8,906 nucleotides of DNA. It comes from Chlamydia trachomatis (GTDB lineage Bacteria > Chlamydiota > Chlamydiia > Chlamydiales > 2-12-FULL-49-11). Location of the stretch: contig CAMCSI010000046.1 of NCBI GenBank assembly GCA_945877885.1, positions 1 through 8,906 on the forward strand, read 5' to 3'. Below are positions 1-6,176 of the stretch, one piece after another. Position 1 is the first letter of the stretch. Every line of letters starts with the position of its first letter. The notes under the pieces are model-generated. The model was given only the letters and a program-made list of their open reading frames with translations. It did not search any database and had not been told where the DNA came from. The position numbers and the translations under genes were made by a program.

Positions 1-29
1 CCTACTTTTTTTTAATTCAAATCGTGCAC

Positions 30-58
30 TTCAAATTACAATCGGCGATAATTATACT
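30..58 (+). promoter_or_regulatory. Sigma-70-type promoter candidate for the first small gene
   Basis: A -35-like TTCAAA (30-35) and a -10-like TATACT (53-58) are separated by exactly 17 bases; they match the sigma-70/sigma-66 consensus at four and five of six positions. Transcription would begin around 64-66, leaving a leader of about 14 bases that still contains the AGAAGG ribosome site of the gene starting at 79. The call rests on the hexamers and spacing only. Confidence 0.5.
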
Positions 59-78
59 TTAACAATAAGAAGGTAATT

Positions 79-372
79 ATGAATATAAAGAATTTTGTAG
101 CGGCAATTGCACTTTCTGCGATAAATGAGGGGAGTGCACAAATCACCCCTTTTCAGTCTGAGAATCCAGCTATAACTAGCCTTACCCTTCCTTTCATACA
201 AAAGGGCACCTGTATAAACTCCGATTTTAACCTGACATCTCTTTCTCCAAAGGTAAAATCTTTAGAATGTGGTCCGGTTGGTTGTGAAACATCGGAAATT
301 GTAGGATATTATTTTACGATGGCGATCCTTATTGTACCCGGGATGCTAAATATCATATACTCACCACTTTAA
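79..372 (+). CDS. Small putative exported protein, 3' end possibly frameshifted
   Basis: This 97-residue reading frame starts at an ATG preceded by AGAAGG (68-73) at normal spacing, and a promoter candidate lies just upstream. I do not recognise the protein. Residues 1-20 (MNIKNFVAAIALSAINEGSA) look like a short signal peptide: basic start, hydrophobic stretch, small residues before Gln21. The body has cysteines at about 45, 64 and 69, which suits a periplasmic or secreted protein with disulfides. The last 18 residues are abruptly hydrophobic (TMAILIVPGMLNIIYSPL) and may be an artefact. Adding one base in the T run at 312-315 would switch to another frame and give YDGDPYCTRDAKYHIL and onward to a TGA at 390-392, a 104-residue polar protein with another cysteine. 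So this could be an intact gene with a C-terminal membrane segment, a recent pseudogene, or a sequencing error. No similar chlamydial gene comes to mind. Confidence 0.5.
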   Translation: MNIKNFVAAIALSAINEGSAQITPFQSENPAITSLTLPFIQKGTCINSDFNLTSLSPKVKSLECGPVGCETSEIVGYYFTMAILIVPGMLNIIYSPL

Positions 373-479
373 ATTCGAAAAAGATCTACTGATTTTACTC
401 AGGTAACAATATAGAAAATTATTTGTTAAATGAAGTTAACTTACTTACCTTAGGCAGGGTGAGATTATATAGAAATTAC

Positions 480-508
480 TTGCATTTTTTTTACCCTTGA
501 TTTATTAT
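480..508 (+). promoter_or_regulatory. Promoter candidate for the small gene-tyrS unit
   Basis: TTGCAT (480-485) and TATTAT (503-508) lie 17 bases apart. The -10 matches consensus at five of six positions but the -35 only at the TTG. Transcription would start near 515, about 30 bases before the ATG at 545. The stretch from 373 to this site contains no gene or convincing terminator that I can see. Confidence 0.4.
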
Positions 509-544
509 AGATGGTATTTTAGAAGCCGAAATGGAAGGTGTAAC

Positions 545-808
545 ATGAAGAAAAAAATAGCTGAAGAGACTGATAAGACAAAAAGAGCTCGTACTAAGCT
601 GGTAAAGCGTTTGGGATTGATGGAAGAAAAAATCACAGAGAAGGCGCTTGAGAAAAAAAGTGATGAAATTCATAGCTGGATTTCAAAACATGCAACAAAC
701 AGGGTTGTTTTAAAGAATAAATCATTTTCTCTCTTTGATTCTAATAAAAATGCTGCTAAAATGAGTCCAGCATTACAAAAAATGGCTGAATCCATTACTA
801 AAGATTAG
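545..808 (+). CDS. Small basic hypothetical protein upstream of tyrS
   Basis: An 87-residue protein that I do not recognise. The ATG at 545 is chosen over an in-frame TTG at 497 because GGAAGGTG (533-540) is a good ribosome site at proper distance, and the upstream extension would run through the probable promoter. The N-terminal half is highly charged and lysine-rich (MKKKIAEETDKTKRARTK, then LMEEKITEKALEKKSDEIHSWI) and is likely a long, partly amphipathic helix with coiled-coil character over residues 5-45. The C-terminal part is polar (SFSLFDSNKNAAKMSPALQKMAESI). There is no signal peptide or membrane segment, so it should be cytoplasmic. Its stop codon is 28 bases before the tyrS GTG with no terminator between, so the two are probably co-transcribed. 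In C. trachomatis, as I recall, tyrS follows the sigma-28 gene instead. A nucleic-acid-binding or chaperone-like role is possible but unsupported. Confidence 0.7.
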   Translation: MKKKIAEETDKTKRARTKLVKRLGLMEEKITEKALEKKSDEIHSWISKHATNRVVLKNKSFSLFDSNKNAAKMSPALQKMAESITKD

Positions 809-836
809 AGTTTAAGAAAGATAAAGAGGGTGTTTT

Positions 837-2105
837 GTGGAAAATGTAATTTCCTATTTAGAGGAAAGGGGGCTAATTGAAGAAGTTAGTTCAAAAGAGT
901 TAACTCAAATCTTTAATACACCTCGAGTGCTTTATTTGGGTATAGATCCAACCGCAAGTAGTCTTCATCTTGGAAATTTAGTTGGTTTAGTTGTGTTACG
1001 CATGTTTCAAAATTTTGGTCATAGACCGGTTATTGTGATGGGCGGAACAACTGCTGCAATTGGGGATCCATCGGGGAAAAGTGTTGAGCGTCCTTTATTA
1101 TCTCAGGATGAGATAACTGAAAATATTATTCATCTTAAACAAACCATCCAACATTGCTTGGATTATTCAAATGCAAAAACGACCCCGATCATAGTAAATA
1201 ATTCTGATTGGTATTCAGGGATGAATGTAGTCACTTTTTTACGAGATATTGGAAAGCAATTTAGAATAGGACCAATGCTTGGAAAAGATAGTGTAAGAAC
1301 TAGGCTTAATTCAGAAGAGGGGATGAGCTTTACTGAGTTTACCTATCAAATTCTTCAAGGATATGATTTTAATTACCTGTTCAATAAATATAATGTAGAG
1401 CTCCAAATTGGTGGTAGTGATCAATATGGAAATATTACAGCTGGCATTGAGTGTACACGAAAAATGTCAGGAAAAAGTGTTTTTGGACTTTCTTTTCCCT
1501 TATTAACAAGAAGTGATGGTAAAAAATTTGGTAAAAGTGAAGAGGGTGCCATCTGGCTTTCTAAAGAAAAACTCTCCCCCTTTCAATTCTATCAGCTTTT
1601 ATTAAAATTTCCTGATCCAGATGTGGTGCCGATGCTAAAAAAATTGACTTTTTTACCACTTGAGAAGATTACAGAAATTGAAAGAAGCCATGGGGCTTTT
1701 GAAATGAAGCCTAATGATCTACAAAAAATTCTTGCCGATATTATTACCGAATTCATTCATGGAAAAGAGGGTCTTGCAGAGGCAAAAGCTGCTACAGCTG
1801 CAATGGCTATAGGGTCAACGGATGTGAATTTAGAGGCTTTAATGGAGGCTTTACCAAGTCTTCCCTCGTTAACGCTTCAAAAAGATGAGGTGGTGGGAGC
1901 TACTTATGTAGAGCTTATGTGCAAAGCGGGAATGAGCACCTCAAAAGCAGAGGCACGAAAGCTTATTCAAAATAATGGCGCCTATTTAAACAAGGTGCGT
2001 GTTGAAGATGTAAGTTTTTCTATTTCTGAAAATGATTTATTGGATGGAAAACTTTTACTGCTAAGTAGTGGAAAAAAGAAAACTTTGGTTGTTCGCATTA
2101 AATAA
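837..2105 (+). CDS. tyrS: Tyrosyl-tRNA synthetase
   Basis: Class I aminoacyl-tRNA synthetase that activates tyrosine with ATP and loads it onto tRNA(Tyr) in the cytoplasm. The 422 residues are the usual length for bacterial TyrRS. The class I HIGH signature appears as HLGN at 44-47 (context DPTASSLHLGN). The tyrosine/tRNA pocket motif GGSDQYGN is at 192-199, and the KMSKS loop appears as KFGKS at 230-234. An S4 RNA-binding domain occupies roughly 360-421 (AGMSTSKAEARKLIQ, then NNGAYLNKVRV). Long stretches such as GDPSGKSVER and FLRDIGKQFRIGPMLGKD resemble chlamydial TyrRS as I remember it. The start is the GTG at 837, preceded by AAAGAGGG (823-830) at good spacing; the first residues (MENVISYLEERGLIEEVS) match the normal N-terminus of the family. 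It follows the 87-residue gene by 28 bases, probably in one transcript. The gene looks intact and functional. Confidence 0.97.
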   Translation: MENVISYLEERGLIEEVSSKELTQIFNTPRVLYLGIDPTASSLHLGNLVGLVVLRMFQNFGHRPVIVMGGTTAAIGDPSGKSVERPLLSQDEITENIIHLKQTIQHCLDYSNAKTTPIIVNNSDWYSGMNVVTFLRDIGKQFRIGPMLGKDSVRTRLNSEEGMSFTEFTYQILQGYDFNYLFNKYNVELQIGGSDQYGNITAGIECTRKMSGKSVFGLSFPLLTRSDGKKFGKSEEGAIWLSKEKLSPFQFYQLLLKFPDPDVVPMLKKLTFLPLEKITEIERSHGAFEMKPNDLQKILADIITEFIHGKEGLAEAKAATAAMAIGSTDVNLEALMEALPSLPSLTLQKDEVVGATYVELMCKAGMSTSKAEARKLIQNNGAYLNKVRVEDVSFSISENDLLDGKLLLLSSGKKKTLVVRIK

Positions 2106-2111
2106 TTGCGA

Positions 2112-2138
2112 TTTTTTGACCAAAAAACCTGTTTTTTT
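2112..2138 (+). terminator. Weak terminator candidate after tyrS
   Basis: Seven bases after the tyrS stop, TTTTTTG (2112-2118) can pair with CAAAAAA (2121-2127) and is followed by CCTG and a run of seven T (2132-2138). The A run can instead pair with that T run. The stem is nearly all A-T with a very tight loop, so it is a poor intrinsic terminator; only the placement and T tract argue for it. Confidence 0.3.
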
Positions 2139-2168
2139 CAATTTTTAATTATTTTTTTAACTCTTTTC

Positions 2169-2197
2169 TTGTAAAAAAAGTTCTATACCTTTCTAAT
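2169..2197 (+). promoter_or_regulatory. Promoter candidate for the IHF/HU gene
   Basis: TTGTAA (2169-2174) and TCTAAT (2192-2197) are 17 bases apart, matching consensus at four and five of six positions. Transcription from here would give a leader of about 135 bases before the ATG at 2340. A perfect -35 hexamer, TTGACA, also occurs at 2233-2238 but lacks a good -10 at the right distance. The rest of the 2106-2339 spacer is T-rich with no open reading frame of note. Confidence 0.4.
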
Positions 2198-2339
2198 GAG
2201 ATAAAAGATCTACTGTTAGAGAGTTTGCTAATTTGACATATTGTGTAGTTGGCGGGCTTTCAAGTTTAAAAGTAGTTTTGGAAAGTAACAAATCTAATCT
2301 AACAAAAGTTAGTAACGAGTAAAAAAGGAGAAATAAAGT

Positions 2340-2639
2340 ATGGCAACTAAAACAAAAAAACAGTTGATAACAAAAATTGCAACACAGACAAACCATCACC
2401 CAAATGAAGTAAGAGTTATAGTGCAGGCATTTTTAGATTCAATCACTGATTGTCTATCAACAGGGAATCGTTTGGAGTTTAGAGATTTTGGTGTGTTTGA
2501 AGTTGTAACAAGAAAGAAAAAAATTGGTAGAAATCCAAAAAATGCCTCTATTGCTATTGTTATCCCAGAAAGACAAGCTGTTAAATTTACAGCTGGTAAA
2601 AAGATGAGACAAATAGTTGAAGAACCTTCTATGGTTTAA
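2340..2639 (+). CDS. ihfA: HU/IHF-family DNA-bending protein (chlamydial IHF-alpha/HimD type)
   Basis: A 99-residue histone-like protein of the bacterial HU/IHF family. These dimers bind the minor groove, bend DNA and help compact the nucleoid and shape promoters. The order is complete: N-terminal helical dimerisation region (about 3-40), then beta strands with RLEFRDFGVFEV at 44-55, then the DNA-contacting arm with GRNPKN at 63-68, where Pro66 is the conserved intercalating proline, then PERQAVKFTAGKKMR at 76-90. The residue pattern agrees closely with my recollection of the single chlamydial IHF-like protein (annotated himD/ihfA, CT267 in C. trachomatis), which is the main reason to place this window in Chlamydiae. 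The ATG has a strong site, AAGGAG (2325-2330), nine bases upstream. The gene is monocistronic by layout, with its own promoter candidate and a strong terminator 20 bases downstream. Naming it alpha, beta or HU cannot be settled by eye. Confidence 0.93.
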   Translation: MATKTKKQLITKIATQTNHHPNEVRVIVQAFLDSITDCLSTGNRLEFRDFGVFEVVTRKKKIGRNPKNASIAIVIPERQAVKFTAGKKMRQIVEEPSMV

Positions 2640-2659
2640 TCTTTAAGTTAAATTAGACT

Positions 2660-2694
2660 AAAAAGAGTCTCTTTTTAAGAGACTCTTTTTTTTT
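2660..2694 (+). terminator. Rho-independent terminator of the IHF/HU gene
   Basis: A perfect 14-bp stem pairs 2660-2673 (AAAAAGAGTCTCTT) with 2677-2690 (AAGAGACTCTTTTT) around a three-base T loop, with the T run continuing to 2694. The core GAGTCTC/GAGACTC supplies the GC pairs. It begins 20 bases after the IHF/HU stop codon. Flanking A and T runs make it nearly symmetric, but no reverse-strand gene is seen to use it. Confidence 0.93.
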
Positions 2695-2857
2695 GTCGTT
2701 TTCCACTCACCTTACGCAATGAACTTCAAAAGAAGTCTATTTATTTTATGCTAGATAGGGTTTGTATTTTGGCGAAAAAAAAGTGAGACTACTTTCTCTG
2801 TTTCTAAAAAGAACTATATTTGATAATGTAGGATTGATGTTTTAATAAAGGGTGATT

Positions 2858-4219
2858 ATGAGTACTTGCATGCTTGGTTCAACGCAGGCTTTGTTGATGT
2901 TATATGTAAACGGAAAGACTCTGATAGAAGAGGATATGAAAGAATCAATGCTTGCCCTTTCTAATATTGTAAATCGAAATGAACTAATAAATGAACTGTA
3001 TCTACTTTCCATGTATCATTTTTTAGCCCCATTAAAGGATGAGGGTCCGCTTTTGCAAATTTTTTCCAAATTAGACGAAGATTCCTTTGATCTAACAGAT
3101 TTTTCAGATGGATTAGTCTATGCAAAACTTTTATTAGCAAAAGTTTTATGTGGAATAGAAATAAAGGATCAGAAGATTTTCACCTCCTTTGCAAGGATAG
3201 AATATCTATCAGAACTTTCTGAAATAACTTTACTCGGGGTGCTTTCCCTATTTGCAGGTATTTTTTCAAAAAAAGCTGAAATTTATGAGCAGGGGTGTAT
3301 AATTGCCGAGCTTTTGTTACAAGTAATGAACACCGATGGGGAGCTAGATGTTTTATTTTTAATAGGGAAGGGGCAGTATAAAAAGGATAGCTGTAGAGTC
3401 CTTTCCTTTATATTAATGTCACTTTATCACCTGGTAACTCAAAGTGAGAAAACTAGTTCTCTTTTAGCCAAATTAGATCCTTTTGAAGGTGGCTTATTTC
3501 AAACTTTAGATGTAGAGACTAAATTATCTTGCAGATTACTTGAGCTTGCTTTATCTAAATACATTCCCTTAAAAATGAGGTCTGTCTTAGAAAATAAAGT
3601 AGATGGTTTAATAACCACCAACTCTTTGGGGTTTAAATACACCTCTTCGACGAAGAAAAAAGATGGTATTGGTAGTATAAGCTATAAGGGTATTTTGATC
3701 GTCCCATCTTTTGGACCTCACGTACTACCACTTGGGAAAAGTGATTTATATGGGGTGGCTCCTTCAATATGTGATGAAGGGGTGGTCTTCGATCATACAA
3801 TTTCTATGTGGAATAGGGTAAAATCTAAAGATTATTATGGTGATCACTGGGTACACTCAAAAATTTCTGCTACAGAAACTCTTTTGGGTATTGAGTCTTT
3901 TATTTGGTCGGATAAAAAGGATGAATCCTTAAGTCTTATATTTTTCATTAGGGGTGAATCCATCGAAATAGAGGATAGAATATATCATTCAGGCGGACTT
4001 GAGAGGGTTTATGCCAAAACCACTAAGATTAATGTGGCTATAAAAGGAAAAACGTTGGAAATTCATTCCAAAGATCTTTTAGAAGTGGAAATTATCCCCT
4101 TAGCTGGTCAAGAATTTTTCTGGAACAGTGATTTTATCATCTCATTTCCTTATAATAAAGAAAAAGTCCTTAGTCTTGATTGGATTATGGCCCCCTCGAT
4201 AGATAGTTGTTTATTATAA
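2858..4219 (+). CDS. Conserved-looking unknown protein, possible CT266 homologue
   Basis: A 453-residue protein of unknown function. The ATG at 2858 is preferred over a GTG at 2852 because the purine-rich AAAGGG (2847-2852) is correctly spaced for the ATG and overlaps the GTG. Residues 1-240 are rich in Leu, Ser, Glu and Lys and look wholly alpha-helical, perhaps a repeat-like solenoid (for example ALSNIVNRNELINELYLLSM). From about 265 the character changes to beta-rich with aromatic residues: GILIVPSFGPHVLPLGKSD starting at 278, then MWNRVKSKDYYGDHWVH, then a run of short strands to the end, suggesting a C-terminal beta-sandwich. There is no clear signal peptide or membrane helix. In C. trachomatis an uncharacterised gene (CT266) follows the himD gene, and the position here matches; the homology is inferred from order, not from alignment. 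The last codons fall inside a palindrome (4205-4228) that precedes the next promoter. Confidence 0.85.
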   Translation: MSTCMLGSTQALLMLYVNGKTLIEEDMKESMLALSNIVNRNELINELYLLSMYHFLAPLKDEGPLLQIFSKLDEDSFDLTDFSDGLVYAKLLLAKVLCGIEIKDQKIFTSFARIEYLSELSEITLLGVLSLFAGIFSKKAEIYEQGCIIAELLLQVMNTDGELDVLFLIGKGQYKKDSCRVLSFILMSLYHLVTQSEKTSSLLAKLDPFEGGLFQTLDVETKLSCRLLELALSKYIPLKMRSVLENKVDGLITTNSLGFKYTSSTKKKDGIGSISYKGILIVPSFGPHVLPLGKSDLYGVAPSICDEGVVFDHTISMWNRVKSKDYYGDHWVHSKISATETLLGIESFIWSDKKDESLSLIFFIRGESIEIEDRIYHSGGLERVYAKTTKINVAIKGKTLEIHSKDLLEVEIIPLAGQEFFWNSDFIISFPYNKEKVLSLDWIMAPSIDSCLL

Positions 4220-4228
4220 TTAACAACT
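4205..4228. promoter_or_regulatory. 24-bp near-perfect palindrome, operator candidate
   Basis: The two arms AGTTGTT and AACAACT flank the self-complementary centre ATTATAAT; 11 of 12 base pairs match, the single mismatch being 4212 against 4221. It covers the stop codon of the preceding gene and ends on the first base of the -35 box of the next promoter. That position suits a dimeric regulator acting on the tandem paralogue genes. No long T run follows, so it is a poor intrinsic terminator, although an RNA hairpin is possible. Confidence 0.45.
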
Positions 4229-4256
4229 TTACAACAAAATTCCTATATATTATATT
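4228..4256 (+). promoter_or_regulatory. Strong promoter candidate for the tandem paralogue operon
   Basis: TTTACA (4228-4233) and TATATT (4251-4256) are 17 bases apart, each matching consensus at five of six positions, the best promoter in the window. The start would be near 4263, giving a leader of only about 18 bases before the ATG at 4281, with no recognisable Shine-Dalgarno sequence in it. A palindrome directly upstream touches the -35 box. Confidence 0.65.
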
Positions 4257-4280
4257 ATGCGTAAATGATATTAGATAATT

Positions 4281-6176
4281 ATGTTTATAATTAAGTACAG
4301 TGGCGATTTTAGCCTAAGTGGTGGGGCTGAAAAAGATAATGATCCCCTGGAGTCTACTTCCCCCGGGATGCCAGAGGCTCTTTTTGATGTAGCTTCCTCG
4401 GGAAGTGAAAATGTAAAGCAATATGCACTTGCTACATTTAAAAATGTAAGAAGGCATTTAGTGGAAAGTGCAAAGCTAGATATTAATCCATTGTTAAAAA
4501 GAAATGTAACCCTTCTATTAACACCTTTGGCTGGTTTTGGTGATATTTTATTTGTCTACAAATCATGTCAAGCTCTTAAGAGTCAAGGTTTTAATCTTTC
4601 TATAAGCATATCAGAGGTGGACGGGGTAGATTTACCTGCAGTAAAAAGACAGTTACAGCAAATGAAAAATATGTCTGATGTAGAAATTGTTACACCTGAT
4701 GAGCCTGGAGCAGGTGATTTTATACCCGATTGCATTATTATTGCTCCCACATCCCCTGAAGAAGAGGATATGATTAAGCTTAGAGCAAGCCCTGTATCGG
4801 TACCAATGGGTGTCATTAATGAGTATGGTGGAAGTAGAACAATCGATGAAGATATTAACCCTTTTAACAATCCTGATTTATGGCCAGAGGGGGAAGGGGA
4901 CTTTTTATTATTTGATGTAGATAAGTATATAGATAATGTTTCTATTAACGCAGGGATTGGACCAGGTGAGTTGGGAATATTTACAGAAAACGGCCTTACC
5001 ACCCCACTTACCGAGGAAGAAAAGCGTATAAAATTAGACTTGTTAAAAGAGAGTAACCCAAAAATAGTTGAGCCAATTCTAAATGATAGGTCCGCGGGGG
5101 CTTATTTAAACTCTACAAACCTTTTTTTTGGTTATGCACATAGAGCATTGAGTATGAGAAAATTTGTTTCAACCATAGCATTTTCAGAGCAACTAGCAGA
5201 TTCAAAAAAAAATATAGATATAATTCTTCCATGGAGATTAGAAGATACAAAGGCCTCTGAATTTAATGAAAAATGTCACATTAATAGGGATGAGCTTAAA
5301 GATGCTGGGATAGGTAGGGTTATTATTGTTAATTCCGATGGGATTTTTGAAGAAAATATTTCTGAAGATGGAATGGGTAAAGTTCTTAGAATTATCAATT
5401 TATTCCCATTTTCTAATTCTCTTATGAGAGATCTGCTAACTGTATCAGAAGCGCCTATGCTCATAACTGGGGATCAATCTTGGAATGAGGCAATGTTAAT
5501 GCCTGATAAAATCATTTTATACGAAGAAATGGAGTGGAAAATTGATCTTTATCGCTCTATGGTTAAAAAAAGCACCCCTTATCCTCTTGTGTCAAATCTC
5601 ATGAATGCGTGGAAAGATAGGGAGGATAGCAGCTCCAAGGGGGCAGCAAATGCAATTTTAGATCTTAAAGCAGATGTTTTATCTAGTGCAAGAGCTGAAA
5701 AATCTCAACTTGAGAAATTTCACGAATCTATTATCAATCGTGAAAATCAGTTAGAAAAATCTATTGTTCAAGAGGCTTTGAGACTTTCGGCTTTGGGAAT
5801 AATCCCTAAATTTAAAGAGCACAGTGAAAAAATAGAGGAAAAAATAAAAGAAATTTTTTATACCCCTATGTTGATCGAGGAGTTTTCAAAGCTTTTATTG
5901 TTTATTATTAAGTTTCCGGCAGCAAGAAATTTAGATGATAATATGATAATTATTGATGCTTTTAGAAAAAAATTCAATGTGATTGATAAAAGTATGCTAA
6001 CTGAGGACGTTTTAAAAACTATTAAAGAGGGGATTGATTTAGTTTATAAGATTTATAAAAGTAAGGGGCGTGGTAGATCGGTAAACATTCATCTTGAAAA
6101 AAAACTTGCAACATTATCCACAAAATTATTACCAATCATTGAAAAAAAATTAAGGAGAGTTTTTGAAAAAAATTAA
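4281..6176 (+). CDS. Tandem paralogue A, unknown protein with GT-B glycosyltransferase-like features
   Basis: A 631-residue protein that I cannot assign to a named family. It opens with KYSGD (5-9) and a variable Gly/Asp/Ser-rich linker to about 43. A Rossmann-like half follows: strand NVTLLLT, the glycine loop TPLAGFGDILF (81-91), helix and strand NLSISI, then PDCIIIAPT (149-157). Further motifs are EYGG (181-184), GPGELGIF (227-234) and TNLFFGYAH (279-287). The second half has NIDIILPWRL (311-320), a long motif from SEDG (361) to LITGDQSWNEA (394-404), and ILYEEMEWK (412-420). A glycine loop early plus an acidic, substrate-gripping motif late resembles GT-B sugar transferases such as GT9 or the EF-P rhamnosyltransferase EarP; this is inference. 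Residues 470-631 are helical, partly coiled-coil. There is no signal peptide or membrane segment. The start is supported by alignment with paralogue B; the upstream region lacks a clear ribosome site. Confidence 0.9.
   Translation: MFIIKYSGDFSLSGGAEKDNDPLESTSPGMPEALFDVASSGSENVKQYALATFKNVRRHLVESAKLDINPLLKRNVTLLLTPLAGFGDILFVYKSCQALKSQGFNLSISISEVDGVDLPAVKRQLQQMKNMSDVEIVTPDEPGAGDFIPDCIIIAPTSPEEEDMIKLRASPVSVPMGVINEYGGSRTIDEDINPFNNPDLWPEGEGDFLLFDVDKYIDNVSINAGIGPGELGIFTENGLTTPLTEEEKRIKLDLLKESNPKIVEPILNDRSAGAYLNSTNLFFGYAHRALSMRKFVSTIAFSEQLADSKKNIDIILPWRLEDTKASEFNEKCHINRDELKDAGIGRVIIVNSDGIFEENISEDGMGKVLRIINLFPFSNSLMRDLLTVSEAPMLITGDQSWNEAMLMPDKIILYEEMEWKIDLYRSMVKKSTPYPLVSNLMNAWKDREDSSSKGAANAILDLKADVLSSARAEKSQLEKFHESIINRENQLEKSIVQEALRLSALGIIPKFKEHSEKIEEKIKEIFYTPMLIEEFSKLLLFIIKFPAARNLDDNMIIIDAFRKKFNVIDKSMLTEDVLKTIKEGIDLVYKIYKSKGRGRSVNIHLEKKLATLSTKLLPIIEKKLRRVFEKN
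6152..6157 (+). promoter_or_regulatory. Ribosome binding site deciding the TTG start of paralogue B
   Basis: AAGGAG lies within the final codons of paralogue A, five bases before the TTG at 6163. No ATG or GTG is available nearby in that frame, and translation from the TTG gives MKKIKYSGD, which aligns with MFIIKYSGD at the start of paralogue A. The site therefore fixes the rare TTG start. Confidence 0.8.

Noticed and set aside
401..450. Complementary strings AGGTAA (401-406) and TTACCT (445-450) that could form a large hairpin before the small gene
   Set aside because: The six-base arms are 38 bases apart without supporting internal pairing, so no riboswitch or terminator is claimed.
379..2215. 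A 13-base identical string (AAAAGATCTACTG) at 379-391 and 2203-2215, both in intergenic DNA
   Set aside because: A 13-base match is expected by chance in an AT-rich window of this size, and the flanks do not match, so it is not a supported repeat or attachment site.
2193..2399. A 68-codon - strand frame rich in Cys, Phe and Leu overlapping the IHF gene start
   Set aside because: It covers the spacer and the start of a well-supported + strand gene; the composition is that of a complement of A-rich DNA, with no family resemblance.
2723..2736. Small hairpin ACTTC/GAAGT downstream of the IHF terminator, with weak promoter-like hexamers TTCAAA and TATGCT
   Set aside because: The stem is only five base pairs and the hexamers are 16 bases apart with poor -10 agreement; nothing else marks 2695-2857 as a promoter region, although the gene at 2858 must be transcribed from somewhere.
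4583..5002. A 139-codon open frame on the - strand inside paralogue A
   Set aside because: It lies opposite a conserved coding region, has serine/proline/isoleucine-rich composition typical of antisense frames, and a similar but shorter antisense frame appears opposite the same block in paralogue B.
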